From Comamonas odontotermitis (GTDB taxonomy: Bacteria > Pseudomonadota > Gammaproteobacteria > Burkholderiales > Burkholderiaceae_C): a DNA stretch of 64,000 bases. Of this stretch, positions 28,104-38,046 are shown piece by piece; position 1 is the first letter of the stretch; every line of letters starts with the position of its first letter. A program made the translations under genes and the position numbers. The stretch covers positions 1 through 64,000 of the forward strand of contig NZ_JACHKZ010000002.1 in assembly GCF_014207855.1 (NCBI RefSeq), read 5' to 3'. The notes under the pieces are model-generated. The model was not told the DNA's origin, did not search any database, and worked only from the letters and a program-made list of their open reading frames with translations.

Positions 28104-30047
28104 TGCTTCGGCCTGCGGCTGAATACTCACTTCTTCCACACGCCGCGGCGTGCCGATGGGTGCCGTGGCCTGGCCGCGCTGCATGGCGGCCATATCGGCA
28201 TCGCTGGGGTAATCGCCCAGCAGCCAGTAATCGATGATCCGGCGGGCAATGGGCGCTGCACTGCCTGCGCCAAAACCGGCGTTTTCCACAATCACGCCCA
28301 CGGCGATCTTGGGGTTGTCCGCCGGGGCAAACGCCACATACAGCGCGTGGTCGCGCTGGCGCTCGGCCAGCTTGGCTGCGTTGTATTTCTCTTTCTGGCC
28401 GATGGTGATGGCCTGCGCCGTACCGGTCTTGCCGCCTGCACTGTAGCGCGCACTGCCAAAAGATCCCCGGCCCGTGCCCCCTGTGACCACCGACACCATG
28501 CCCCGCTTGACGGCATCGACATTGCTTTGCTTGTAGCCCAGGTTGACCGACTCGGGCTGCTCGATCGGTTGGCGGGTGTTGGTGACCGGGTCGATCAGCG
28601 CACGGCCCACGTGCGGCACACGGCTGTTGCCGTTATCGACCAAGGTGGCCAGTGCATGCGTCAGCTGCAGGATGGTGAAGTTGTTGTAGCCCTGGCCAAT
28701 GCCCAGCGAAATGGTCTCGCCGGCGAACCACTTCTTCTGCTCGGGACGCTTGTAGGTTTCGCGCTTCCATGTGGTGCTGGGCAGCACGCCACGCACCTCG
28801 CCGGGCAGGTCGATACCCGTGATCTGGCCAAATCCCAGCGGTTTCATGAAGTCGTGGATCGCGTCCACCCCCATCTCATTGGCCAGCGTGTAGAAATACA
28901 CATTGCTGGAGTGCTGAATGGCGCGGTTCAGATCTACCGGGCCCAGGGCATGGCCCGAGCGGAAGGTATGGCCGCCAAAGGTCCAGCTGCCGCCGTCCTG
29001 GATGATGGTGGAAGGCGTGCGCCTGCCTGTTTCCAGCCCCGCCAGCCCCATGAAGGGCTTGTAGGTAGAGCCGGTGGGGTAGGTGCCGCGCAGTGCGCGG
29101 TTGAGCAGGGGGCGGTCGATGGATTCGTTGAGCGCCTTCCAGCTTTCCTGGTCGATGCCTTCGACGAACAGGTTGGGGTCGTAGGTGGGCTTGCTCACCA
29201 TGGCCAGCAGCTCGCCGGAGCGCGGGTCGATGGCAATCGCCACGCCACGGCGCTCGCCATACAGGTCTTCCACCATCTTCTGCAGCTTGATGTCGATGGA
29301 CAGCACCACGCTCTCGCCCGGCGTGGCCGGTGCGCTGCCGAGCTTGCGCACGGCGTGGCCGCCCGCCGAGGTCTCCATGCGCTCCACGCCGGTCTGGCCG
29401 TGCAGCTCTTTCTCGTAGCTGGCTTCCACGCCCGTCTTGCCGATGTATTCGGTGCCGCGGTAGTTGGCGGCATCTTCCGAATCGTCGATGCGTTCCTTCT
29501 CGCGCTGGTTGATGCGGCCGATGTAGCCGATGATGTGCGCGCCCACCTCGCCCATGGGGTAATTGCGAAATAGCCGCGCCTTCACATCTACGCCCGGAAA
29601 ACGGTAGCGCTGGGCGGTGAACTTGGCCACCTCCTGGTCCGTCAGCCGCGAGCGGATCGGCAGCGAATCGAAGTTGCGCGAATCCTCGCGCAGGCGCTTG
29701 AAGCGGCGCCGGTCGCGCGGCGTGATGTCGATGATCTCGGACAGCGCATCAATGGTTTCGTCGATGTCTGCCACCTTGTAGGGCGTAATCTCCAGCGTGT
29801 AGGCCGAATAGTTGGTGGCCAGCAGCACGCCATTGCGGTCGTAGATCTGCCCACGGTTGGGCACGATGGGCACCACCGCCGTCCGGTTGCTCTCGGCCTG
29901 GGCCAGCAGATCATCGTGGCGCTCCACCTGCAGCACATAGAGGCGCGTGACGAGCAGCGAAAAGCACATCAGCACCACCAGGCCGATCACCACCACCCGC
30001 AGCTTGAATTGACTGAGGTCGCGGTCGGAATTGTGGATTTCGGTCAT
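28095..30047 (-). CDS. mrdA: Penicillin-binding protein 2 (peptidoglycan transpeptidase of the elongasome)
   Basis: PBP2 cross-links peptidoglycan during lateral wall growth with RodA and MreBCD. The 650-residue product has one N-terminal membrane helix (about 17-39), the pedestal domain with RGQIYDRNGVLLA, and the transpeptidase domain: S327-T-Y-K330 (YPTGSTYKPF), QHSSNVYF, and AGGKTGTAQ. The C-terminal tail is Gln/Ala-rich. It starts 25 bp after mreD, so it is in the mre operon. The gene rodA, which often follows mrdA, is absent here: the next gene is the convergent TSUP permease. Confidence 0.96.
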   Translation of the reverse strand: MTEIHNSDRDLSQFKLRVVVIGLVVLMCFSLLVTRLYVLQVERHDDLLAQAESNRTAVVPIVPNRGQIYDRNGVLLATNYSAYTLEITPYKVADIDETIDALSEIIDITPRDRRRFKRLREDSRNFDSLPIRSRLTDQEVAKFTAQRYRFPGVDVKARLFRNYPMGEVGAHIIGYIGRINQREKERIDDSEDAANYRGTEYIGKTGVEASYEKELHGQTGVERMETSAGGHAVRKLGSAPATPGESVVLSIDIKLQKMVEDLYGERRGVAIAIDPRSGELLAMVSKPTYDPNLFVEGIDQESWKALNESIDRPLLNRALRGTYPTGSTYKPFMGLAGLETGRRTPSTIIQDGGSWTFGGHTFRSGHALGPVDLNRAIQHSSNVYFYTLANEMGVDAIHDFMKPLGFGQITGIDLPGEVRGVLPSTTWKRETYKRPEQKKWFAGETISLGIGQGYNNFTILQLTHALATLVDNGNSRVPHVGRALIDPVTNTRQPIEQPESVNLGYKQSNVDAVKRGMVSVVTGGTGRGSFGSARYSAGGKTGTAQAITIGQKEKYNAAKLAERQRDHALYVAFAPADNPKIAVGVIVENAGFGAGSAAPIARRIIDYWLLGDYPSDADMAAMQRGQATAPIGTPRRVEEVSIQPQAEAAR

Positions 30048-30072
30048 CGGACAAAGGCGGCGCTATGCGGCA

Positions 30073-30591
30073 CTAGAGCGGCCGGTTTTCGTCGTCGCTG
30101 GGTGGCTGGCGCTGGGGCAGCAGCAGCAGCCAGCTCACCACGGGCCACAGCAGCGCACACCACAGGCCGGGCGTGATGAAGCCCCAACCCGGAAAGCCGC
30201 CGCGCAGCAACATGCGCATCAGCATCTGCACCACATCTGCCGCCATGAAAAGCGGCAGCACCTGCACCGCCTGTGCCAGCACGCTCAGCCAGGTAATGCG
30301 CCGGCGCAGCATGGCCACGCCATACATCACCGCCGAATAGATCAGCGCATGCTGGCCCAGCAGCGACGATTGGTGCACATCCATGCACAGGCCCAATACA
30401 AACGCCCAGGCCATACCGACCTTGCGCGGCTCGTGCACACCCCAGAACACCAGCACCAGCAGCAGCACATCGGGCACCCATATGCCGCGGCCCAGCGGCA
30501 GCAGATTGATCATCAGCGCCAGCAGAATGGAAAGCGCGATGAACCAGGGGTTGACGGGCAGCAGCAACGGCTGCCCACGCGGCATGATCAT
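30073..30591 (-). CDS. mreD: Rod shape-determining protein MreD
   Basis: A 172-residue inner-membrane protein with about five helices that links MreC and the wall-synthesis enzymes. It begins MIMPRGQPLLLPVNPWFI; the core LMINLLPLGRGIWVPDVLLLVLVFW and MDVHQSSLLGQHALIYS are typical MreD. Either the ATG at 30591 or the one at 30585 may be used. It follows mreC by 34 bp and precedes mrdA in the same direction. Confidence 0.92.
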   Translation of the reverse strand: MIMPRGQPLLLPVNPWFIALSILLALMINLLPLGRGIWVPDVLLLVLVFWGVHEPRKVGMAWAFVLGLCMDVHQSSLLGQHALIYSAVMYGVAMLRRRITWLSVLAQAVQVLPLFMAADVVQMLMRMLLRGGFPGWGFITPGLWCALLWPVVSWLLLLPQRQPPSDDENRPL

Positions 30592-30625
30592 CGCGGCGCT
30601 CCTTGCTGGCAGTGGTAGGGGCTCT

Positions 30626-31567
30626 TCATCCGCGCTTGCCCTTTCGCGGGGTGGAGGACGGGCCTTCCTGCTTCTTCACATCCGGCGCGGGACGCGGAGG
30701 CAGCGCGTCTTCGGGCAGGGGATCAATCACCATCACGAACTGCGCACCATACATTTGTGCCAGCGGCTCGCAGTACACGCGCGAGAACGGTGAATCAGCG
30801 CGGCGCTCGATCTTGATGATGCGCGCAATCGGCAGGCCCGGCGGGTACACGCCGTCCACGCCACTGGTGGTGAGCAGATCGCCTTCCTGGATATCGGCAT
30901 TGCTCGGCATGAACCGCAGCTCGATACCGCCACCGTAGGCTGTGGTCGGGTCGCCATAGGCCACGGCGCGTGCGCCGGTGCGAGGGTTCAGCACAGGGAT
31001 CGCCTGGTCACGGTCGGTCAGCAAGGTCACCTCGGACGACATCGGAAACACCCGCGTCACCTGGCCGAGCACGCCCATCTCATCCATCACCGGCGAGCCG
31101 CGCTGGATATTGGCCAGCTCGCCCTTGTCGATCACCACGCGGCGGGTATAGGCATCGGCGGTTTCATACACCACCTGCGCAGCCGTGCCCTTGGTGCTCA
31201 GGCGCGGCAGCAGATTCAGCAATTGGCGCAAGCGCTGGTTTTCGTGGTCGAGCGTCTCCACCAGGGTGGCGCGCTGCGCAAGTTCCACCGATTTCTTCTC
31301 GGCACTGGCTGCCGCCGTCTGCGCCGTGTGCAGGTCTTCGAAATAGGTAGCGCCCTGGTTCACCAGTTGCACCGGCTGCAGCATCACCCACTGCAGCGGA
31401 TAGAGCACCGTGGCCACTGCCTTGCGCAGTGGCTCGGTCAGCTTGAAGCGCACGTCCGCCACCATCAAAAAAACGGCCAGCGCTACGCACAAGGCCAGGC
31501 GCACATTGGGGCTGGGGCCTTGTGGACGGAACGTTGGTACGCCGCTATCGAAGGAGTTGCTGGACAT
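30626..31567 (-). CDS. mreC: Rod shape-determining protein MreC
   Basis: A 313-residue periplasmic scaffold of the elongasome, anchored by one N-terminal helix (about 23-40). A coiled coil at about 75-117 precedes the beta-barrel domain with VVIDKGELANIQRGSPVMDEMGVLGQV and LTTSGVDGVYPPGLPIARI. The C-terminus is Pro/Lys-rich (PLPEDALPPRPAPDVKK). It lies 204 bp after mreB, with a long palindrome in the spacer, and is followed by mreD. Confidence 0.95.
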   Translation of the reverse strand: MSSNSFDSGVPTFRPQGPSPNVRLALCVALAVFLMVADVRFKLTEPLRKAVATVLYPLQWVMLQPVQLVNQGATYFEDLHTAQTAAASAEKKSVELAQRATLVETLDHENQRLRQLLNLLPRLSTKGTAAQVVYETADAYTRRVVIDKGELANIQRGSPVMDEMGVLGQVTRVFPMSSEVTLLTDRDQAIPVLNPRTGARAVAYGDPTTAYGGGIELRFMPSNADIQEGDLLTTSGVDGVYPPGLPIARIIKIERRADSPFSRVYCEPLAQMYGAQFVMVIDPLPEDALPPRPAPDVKKQEGPSSTPRKGKRG

Positions 31568-31609
31568 GCTGAAACCGGTTCAAAAGCACCCGACATCGGC
31601 CCAGACGCC

Positions 31610-31662
31610 AATGGCGAGCATGCAGCTTGCTATGCTAAACATAGTAGCTGGCGCTCGCCATT
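31610..31662. repeat. 53-bp interrupted palindrome between mreB and mreC
   Basis: Outer arms AATGGCGAGC/GCTCGCCATT (31610-31619, 31653-31662) are perfect over 10 bp. Inside are CAGC/GCTG (31623-31626, 31647-31650) and CTATG/CATAG around a 5-nt loop (31630-31644). It would fold into one long hairpin in the mre transcript and could set the mreB:mreC ratio by processing or partial termination. No T-run follows. The inner part belongs to the dispersed GCTAT...ATAGC family. Confidence 0.55.
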
Positions 31663-31771
31663 ATTACGCATACCGGTGTTTGAACGTATTTATCGCCGCC
31701 GGGCTGCCCCAGGCATTGATCGTTCCCCAGGCGGGAAGCGGCCATGCGCCGTGGGCAAGCATGGGGCGCTG

Positions 31772-32866
<1,095 letters not shown>

Positions 32867-33030
32867 TCATTGGGGTGTGGTGAGATGACTGATGGGGTTT
32901 TGGTGCGCAATGACCGACGTTGCAGTGATATTGCGTCAAAGACGGGATAATACCGCATCCCCTGTGAATAACTTACAGGGCAACGCTTTCCAGCGCCGTT
33001 TTTTTACGACTGGTTTACATACAAATATCT

Positions 33031-33330
33031 ATGGCACTGACAAAAGATGACATTGCCCGCATCGCCAACCTGGCGCGGCTCGAATTATCAGACTCCGAGA
33101 GTGAGCGCATGCTCTCGCAGATGAATAACTTTTTTGGCATTGTGGAGAAGATGCAGGCTGTGGATACCACCGGCGTCACGCCGCTGTCGCACCCCGTGGC
33201 GGCCATCGAGGAAATCACGCTGCGCCTGCGCGATGACGTGGTGAGCGAGCCCGACAACCGCGAGGCCAATCAGAAGAGCGCTCCGGCCGTGGAAAAAGGC
33301 TACTTCCTGGTGCCTAAGGTCATCGAGTAA
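33031..33330 (+). CDS. gatC: Asp-tRNA(Asn)/Glu-tRNA(Gln) amidotransferase subunit C
   Basis: The 99-residue small subunit that stabilises the GatA-GatB interface. It begins [20 protein letters not shown], the standard start of the family, and ends with [13 protein letters not shown]. First gene of gatCAB; an imperfect -10 GATAAT lies at 32946-32951 but no convincing -35. It is followed by gatA after 152 bp, a longer gap than usual, which holds another degenerate copy of the AGCTATC palindromic element (near 33392-33408). Confidence 0.95.
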   Translation: MALTKDDIARIANLARLELSDSESERMLSQMNNFFGIVEKMQAVDTTGVTPLSHPVAAIEEITLRLRDDVVSEPDNREANQKSAPAVEKGYFLVPKVIE

Positions 33331-33482
33331 TTCACAGCATTTTCAGGTTTAGGCCTTTTTAGGCCACAGCGCATGCCAGGCAAGCGCGATCAGCTATCAC
33401 AAATGCAGCATCGCACCATCGCCCCAGGCAGCGCCCCGCCTTTTTACCAAGATCGAGAGATCGCTCTGACAGCGAGATTTGC

Positions 33483-34958
33483 ATGAGCACTCCTACCCAA
33501 TTGCATGACCTGAGCGTGGCCCAGCTGGCCGCCAAGCTCCAAAGCCGCGAAGTGTCCTCTGTAGAGGCCGCACAGCACTTTCTGGCCCGCGCCAAGGCCC
33601 ACCAGAACCTGGGCGCCTATGTCCACATCAACGAAGAAGTGACCTTGGCCCAGGCCCGCGCCGCCGATGCCGCGATTGCCGCAGGCACCTCGGGCAAGCT
33701 GGCTGGGGTACCCATCGGCCACAAGGACCTGTTCGTCACCAAGGATTTCCCCACCACGGCTGGCAGCAAAATGCTCACCGGCTACCAGTCGCCATTCGAT
33801 GCCACCATGGTTACCCGACTGGCAGAAGCGGGCGCCGTCACTCTGGGCAAGCTGAACATGGACGAGTTCGCCATGGGCTCGGCCAACGAAAACTCCGCCA
33901 TCGGCAAGGTGAGCAACCCCTGGGATGTGTCCCGCGTGCCCGGCGGCTCGTCCGGCGGCTCGGCTGCCGCCGTGGCTGCGCGCCTGGCACCGGCTACCAC
34001 CGGCACCGATACCGGTGGCTCCATCCGCCAGCCCGCGTCGTTCTGCGGCATCACCGGCATCAAGCCCACCTATGGCCGCGCCAGCCGCTACGGCATGATC
34101 GCCTTTGCGTCGAGCCTCGACCAGGCTGGCCCCATGGCCCGCACCGCCGAAGACTGCGCCATCCTGCTGAGCGAGATGTGCGGCCCCGATCTGGACCGCG
34201 ACTCCACCAGCCTGGACCGCCCGGCAGAAGACTTCACCCGCAGCCTGGGCGACAAGCTGGACGGCCTGCGCATCGGTATTCCGGCCGAATTCTTCGGCGA
34301 CGGCCTCTCGGACGACGTGCGCGCTGCCGTGGACGGCGCCCTCAAGGAATACGAAAAGCTCGGTGCAAGGCTCGTGCCCATCAGCCTGCCGCGCACCGAA
34401 CTCTCCATCCCCGTGTACTACATCATCGCCCCGGCCGAAGCCTCGTCCAACCTCAGCCGCTTTGACGGCGTGAAGTTCGGCCACCGCGCCAAGGACTACA
34501 CCGACCTGGTCGACATGTACAAGAAGACCCGCGCCGAAGGCTTTGGCGACGAAGTCAAGCGCCGCATCATGACGGGCGCCTACGTGCTCTCGCACGGCTA
34601 CTACGACGCCTACTACCTGCAGGCGCAAAAAATCCGCCGCATGATTGCGGACGACTTCCAGGCCGCCTTCAAGGACTGCGACCTGATCGCCGGGCCTGCC
34701 GCACCCAACGTGGCCTGGGCCCTGGGCGGCAAGAGCGACCCGCTCGCCAACTACCTGGCCGACATCTACACCCTGCCCGCGTCGCTGGCAGGCCTGCCGG
34801 GCCTCTCGGTACCCGCCGGATTTGGCGAAGGCGGCATGCCCGTGGGCCTGCAGCTCATCGGCAACTACTATGGCGAGGCCAAGCTCCTGAACGCCGCGCA
34901 CCAGCTGCAACAAGCCACCGACCACCACCTGCGCCAGCCCGCTGGCATTGCGAAATAA
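33483..34958 (+). CDS. gatA: Asp-tRNA(Asn)/Glu-tRNA(Gln) amidotransferase subunit A
   Basis: The 491-residue amidase subunit that releases ammonia from glutamine. The amidase-signature triad is complete: K81 (GHKDLF), S156 ([13 protein letters not shown]) and S180 ([11 protein letters not shown]). The substrate residues in the motif FEGYDA-like region are conserved as [14 protein letters not shown] at 33483. It works with GatB and GatC to make Gln-tRNA(Gln) and/or Asn-tRNA(Asn) in the cytoplasm. gatB begins 20 bp later. Confidence 0.97.
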   Translation: MSTPTQLHDLSVAQLAAKLQSREVSSVEAAQHFLARAKAHQNLGAYVHINEEVTLAQARAADAAIAAGTSGKLAGVPIGHKDLFVTKDFPTTAGSKMLTGYQSPFDATMVTRLAEAGAVTLGKLNMDEFAMGSANENSAIGKVSNPWDVSRVPGGSSGGSAAAVAARLAPATTGTDTGGSIRQPASFCGITGIKPTYGRASRYGMIAFASSLDQAGPMARTAEDCAILLSEMCGPDLDRDSTSLDRPAEDFTRSLGDKLDGLRIGIPAEFFGDGLSDDVRAAVDGALKEYEKLGARLVPISLPRTELSIPVYYIIAPAEASSNLSRFDGVKFGHRAKDYTDLVDMYKKTRAEGFGDEVKRRIMTGAYVLSHGYYDAYYLQAQKIRRMIADDFQAAFKDCDLIAGPAAPNVAWALGGKSDPLANYLADIYTLPASLAGLPGLSVPAGFGEGGMPVGLQLIGNYYGEAKLLNAAHQLQQATDHHLRQPAGIAK

Positions 34959-34978
34959 CGCAGGGAGGAACACAGAAC

Positions 34979-36433
34979 ATGACCGAAACAACCGTCAAGC
35001 TCATCAACGGCTACGAAGTGGTGATTGGCTTTGAAACCCACACCCAGCTCGCTGCCAACAGCAAAATCTTCAGCCGCGCCAGCACCGCCTTCGGCGCCGA
35101 GCCCAACACCCAGGCCTGCGCCGTGGACCTGGCCCTGCCCGGCACCCTGCCGGTGATGAACAAAAAAGCCGTCGAGTGCGCTATCAAATTAGGATTGGCA
35201 CTGGGCTCCCACATTGCGCCGCTCAGCATCTTTGCACGCAAGAACTACTTCTACCCCGACCTGCCCAAGGGCTACCAGATCTCGCAGTTCGAGATTCCGG
35301 TGGTGCAAGGCGGTGAAGTGAGCTTCTTCGTTGGCGACAACAAGAAGACCGTGCGACTGGTGCGTGCCCACCTCGAAGAAGACGCAGGCAAATCCGTGCA
35401 CGACGAATTCATCGGCCAGTCGGGCATCGACCTCAACCGCGCCGGCACGCCGCTGCTGGAAATCGTGACCGAGCCCGACATCCGCAGCACCGAAGAAGCC
35501 GTGGCCTACGCCAAGGAACTGCACAAGATCGTCACCTGGATCGGCATCTGCGACGGCAACATGCAGGAAGGCAGCTTCCGCTGCGACGCCAACGTCTCCG
35601 TGCGCAAACCCGGGGCGCCGCTGGGCACGCGCCGCGAGATCAAGAACCTGAACTCGTTCCGCAACATGCAGATCGCCATCGATTACGAAATCCGCTGGCA
35701 GATCGAAGAAATCGAAGATGGCCGTGCCATCCAGCAGGCCACCGTGCTCTTCAACCCCGACACGGGCGAGACCCGCGCCATGCGCACCAAGGAAGACGCG
35801 GCCGACTACCGCTACTTCCCCGACCCCGACCTACCGCCGCTCGTCATTGCAGATAGCTGGGTACAGGCCGTGAAGGCCGACATGCCCGAGCTGCCCCGCC
35901 AGCGCGCCGACCGCTTTGTGGCCGATTACGGCCTGCCCGAGTACGACGCCACCACCCTGACCCAAAGCCAGGCCATGGCCGACTACTTTGAAGCCGCCGC
36001 CAAGCAAAGCGGCCAGCCCAAGCTGGCCAGCAACTGGGTCATGGGCGAAATCTCGCGCCGCCTGAACATGGAAGAGATCGGCATGGACCAAGTCAAGGTC
36101 AGCGCCGAGCAACTGGGCCAGCTCATTGCGCGCATCCACGGCAACGTCATCAGCAACAACTCTGCCAAGCAGGTGTTCGAGGCACTGTGGACCGGCGAAG
36201 GCACGGACGTCGACGCCATCATCGAAGCCAAGGACCTCAAGCAATCGAACGACACCGGCGCGCTCGAAGCCATCATCGACGAGGTGATCGCCGCCAACCC
36301 GGCCAACGTGGAGCAATACAAGGCAGGCAAGGACAAGGCATTCAACGCCCTGGTGGGCCAGGTGATGAAGGCCTCCAAGGGGAAGGCAAACCCGGGGCAG
36401 GTCAATGAGTTGTTGAAGGCCAAGCTGGCGTAA
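34979..36433 (+). CDS. gatB: Asp-tRNA(Asn)/Glu-tRNA(Gln) amidotransferase subunit B
   Basis: The 484-residue subunit that binds and activates mischarged tRNA. It starts [20 protein letters not shown] after a GGGAGGA site. The N-terminal cradle domain has [18 protein letters not shown] and [20 protein letters not shown]; the helical tail domain (about 340-484) ends AVNPG-like [16 protein letters not shown]. Length and order are normal. The downstream gene begins 26 bp later but has a different base composition. Confidence 0.97.
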   Translation: MTETTVKLINGYEVVIGFETHTQLAANSKIFSRASTAFGAEPNTQACAVDLALPGTLPVMNKKAVECAIKLGLALGSHIAPLSIFARKNYFYPDLPKGYQISQFEIPVVQGGEVSFFVGDNKKTVRLVRAHLEEDAGKSVHDEFIGQSGIDLNRAGTPLLEIVTEPDIRSTEEAVAYAKELHKIVTWIGICDGNMQEGSFRCDANVSVRKPGAPLGTRREIKNLNSFRNMQIAIDYEIRWQIEEIEDGRAIQQATVLFNPDTGETRAMRTKEDAADYRYFPDPDLPPLVIADSWVQAVKADMPELPRQRADRFVADYGLPEYDATTLTQSQAMADYFEAAAKQSGQPKLASNWVMGEISRRLNMEEIGMDQVKVSAEQLGQLIARIHGNVISNNSAKQVFEALWTGEGTDVDAIIEAKDLKQSNDTGALEAIIDEVIAANPANVEQYKAGKDKAFNALVGQVMKASKGKANPGQVNELLKAKLA

Positions 36434-36459
36434 TTCCAGAGAACGCCGGAAAGACCTCA

Positions 36460-37590
36460 TTGAGCCCTACAAGAACCGCCGCCACGATCTTCAATGTGGA
36501 CTTCCTGCGCGGCATCACCGCGCTGGCGGTTCTTGTCTGGCATTACCAGCATTTTTTCTACCCGAGTGCAGGTGTCTCCCTCGCGGTTACTGATCGCCCA
36601 CTGCAACCGTTCTACTCATCATTGCGTTGGCTTTATGAGTATGGGGCCAATGGCGTCCAATTTTTCTGGGTGCTATCAGGCTTTGTCTTTTTTCACGCCT
36701 ATCGATCCCGAGATAATATTTCCCTCAAGGAATTTTTCATCAATCGTTTCAGCAGGCTATACCCGCTTCACTTGATGACGCTCTTGCTGGTTGCCTTGCT
36801 TCAGACTGTCAGTCAGTATGCAGTTGGTCATCAGCAGATATATCCATTCAATGATTTTTATCATTTTTTACTGAATATATTTCTCGCGTCTCACTGGGGT
36901 TTTCAAAAAGGCTATTCGTTCAATGCCCCCATCTGGTCGGTGTCGGTCGAGATAATCACATATATTTTTTTCTTCGCCTATCTCAAGACTGCTGGCATAC
37001 GTTTGTGCTCCGCCTTGGTGTGGCTTGCTGTCATCTATGTGGCCTTTCAAGGGCCTGATACCAATTCTTTTGCCCAATGCACCATTCTGTTTGCCCTGGG
37101 TGGGTTGGTTCATGAATTGCAATTTTGGATCAATTCCAGAACGCCTAAATGGGTCAGTCCTTTAGGTGCCATCACACTGACCACCTCGCTGCTCGTATAC
37201 TTGTATATAAAAGGCGCATGGAACCCAACGGTAGTGGTGTTCGCATTATTTCCCAGTCTGATTTGGCTCGCAGCCTCGGCAGAGACCATTGGTTTCTCTT
37301 CCGGAAGGATAGGCGAACTGGTAGGCAACACAACATATGCTTCTTATCTGATACATGTGCCTATTCAGGTTGCATTCATGACAGTGGCTGATCTATTCTT
37401 AATCGACAGAATGGATATTGCCAAAACACCGGCATTTTTTGTCTTCTATATTGCGGCAGTATTCCTATTGAGCCATTTCATATTCAAGCATGTGGAGCTT
37501 CCTTCCAAAAGAAGGATACAAGCCTGGCTCAATCCGGCACTACGCAACCGCGCAATTCAGGAGCCGCTAATACAACCCCTCAAATCGTAG
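36460..37590 (+). CDS. Acyltransferase family 3 membrane protein
   Basis: A 376-residue membrane protein with about ten helices of the acyltransferase-3 (OafA/ExoZ-like) family, which O-acylates surface sugars. The catalytic His is in LRGITALAVLVWHYQHFF (H28); NRFSRLYPLHLMTLL is the conserved Arg-rich motif. The only start in the conserved frame is TTG at 36460, with GGAAAG 7 nt upstream. The gene is clearly richer in A/T than all neighbours, with runs such as TATATTTTTTTC, suggesting recent transfer, possibly linked to surface-antigen variation. No other polysaccharide genes are adjacent. Confidence 0.85.
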   Translation: MSPTRTAATIFNVDFLRGITALAVLVWHYQHFFYPSAGVSLAVTDRPLQPFYSSLRWLYEYGANGVQFFWVLSGFVFFHAYRSRDNISLKEFFINRFSRLYPLHLMTLLLVALLQTVSQYAVGHQQIYPFNDFYHFLLNIFLASHWGFQKGYSFNAPIWSVSVEIITYIFFFAYLKTAGIRLCSALVWLAVIYVAFQGPDTNSFAQCTILFALGGLVHELQFWINSRTPKWVSPLGAITLTTSLLVYLYIKGAWNPTVVVFALFPSLIWLAASAETIGFSSGRIGELVGNTTYASYLIHVPIQVAFMTVADLFLIDRMDIAKTPAFFVFYIAAVFLLSHFIFKHVELPSKRRIQAWLNPALRNRAIQEPLIQPLKS

Positions 37591-37610
37591 ATTGGCATCT
37601 GATCTATGTC

Positions 37611-37642
37611 TATAAAGCGTCAGAAGCTATTGCATCAATAGC
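37611..37642. repeat. Dispersed palindromic element, copy 1 flanking the Gln-rich locus
   Basis: TAAAGCGTCA (37613-37622) is followed by GCTATT/AATAGC with a 5-nt centre (37626-37642). The TAAAGCGTCA-N4-CTATT string recurs in the same orientation at 38275-38293. Confidence 0.5.
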
Positions 37643-37647
37643 GACCC

Positions 37648-37670
37648 AAAAAGGCCCGCGTTTGCGGGCC
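37648..37670 (-). terminator. Intrinsic terminator of the Gln-rich micro-operon
   Basis: On the minus strand a 7-bp stem GGCCCGC/GCGGGCC with a 4-nt loop (37653-37670) is followed by five T. It lies 27 bp after the stop of the 52-residue gene and has no T-run on the plus strand, so it serves the minus-strand genes. Confidence 0.75.
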
Positions 37671-37697
37671 AAGGGAGTAGTGAGAAGTCACAGGGCG

Positions 37698-37856
37698 TCA
37701 ATGCATCTGCGTGTTGTCCGGCGTCTTGGGTTCCGACCCGAGCTGACGGCGGTTGCATTTGCTTTGCTGCTGGCTGTACTTCTTCTCTCGCAATGGTTGC
37801 CCCAGCTGCAAGGGCCAGGGCAAAGGCTGGTGCGGAATGGCAGTGTGCTGTTTCAT
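37698..37856 (-). CDS. Unrecognised 52-residue protein, second gene of a micro-operon
   Basis: A short ORF reading MKQHTAIPHQPLPWPLQLGQ at its start and ending PKTPDNTQMH. The ATG (37856-37854) has AGGAG 6 nt upstream. It begins 34 bp after the stop of the Gln-rich gene and ends just before an intrinsic terminator on the same strand, so start, context and end all fit a real gene. The product is basic in the middle (LREKKYSQQQSKCNRRQ), has one cysteine, no membrane helix and no signal peptide. No family recognised; coding status rests on layout only. Confidence 0.45.
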   Translation of the reverse strand: MKQHTAIPHQPLPWPLQLGQPLREKKYSQQQSKCNRRQLGSEPKTPDNTQMH

Positions 37857-37890
37857 GGCTCGCTCCTGCAATCCGGGCCAGCGCAGGCGG

Positions 37891-38046
37891 CTAGCGCTGC
37901 TGCTGCGTGCGGTCTTGCTGACCGGGCTGTTTTTGCTGCGGCGATTGCTGCTCGTGCTGCTGGTCCTTCTTCTGCCCGGGTTGCTGGCCCGGCTGCTGGT
38001 TCACCTGGTTGCTGCTGGGTTTCTGTTGCTGATTCTGCTGTGTCAT
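37891..38046 (-). CDS. Glutamine-rich 51-residue low-complexity protein
   Basis: A tiny protein with 23 glutamines in 51 residues (MTQQNQQQKPSSNQVNQQPG at the start), repeated QQPGQ units, and no hydrophobic or aromatic core, so it is predicted to be disordered. The ATG at 38046 stands 8 nt after a perfect AAGGAG, far better than the in-frame ATG at 38100. It is the first gene of a two-gene minus-strand unit ending in a terminator. Function unknown; Gln-rich disordered proteins may bind partners, aggregate or respond to stress. Confidence 0.6.
   Translation of the reverse strand: MTQQNQQQKPSSNQVNQQPGQQPGQKKDQQHEQQSPQQKQPGQQDRTQQQR

Noticed and set aside
32931-32951. TTGCGT and GATAAT considered as the gatC promoter
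   Set aside because: The spacing is only 9 bp; the other -35 candidate TTGCAG gives 20 bp. Neither fits a standard promoter.
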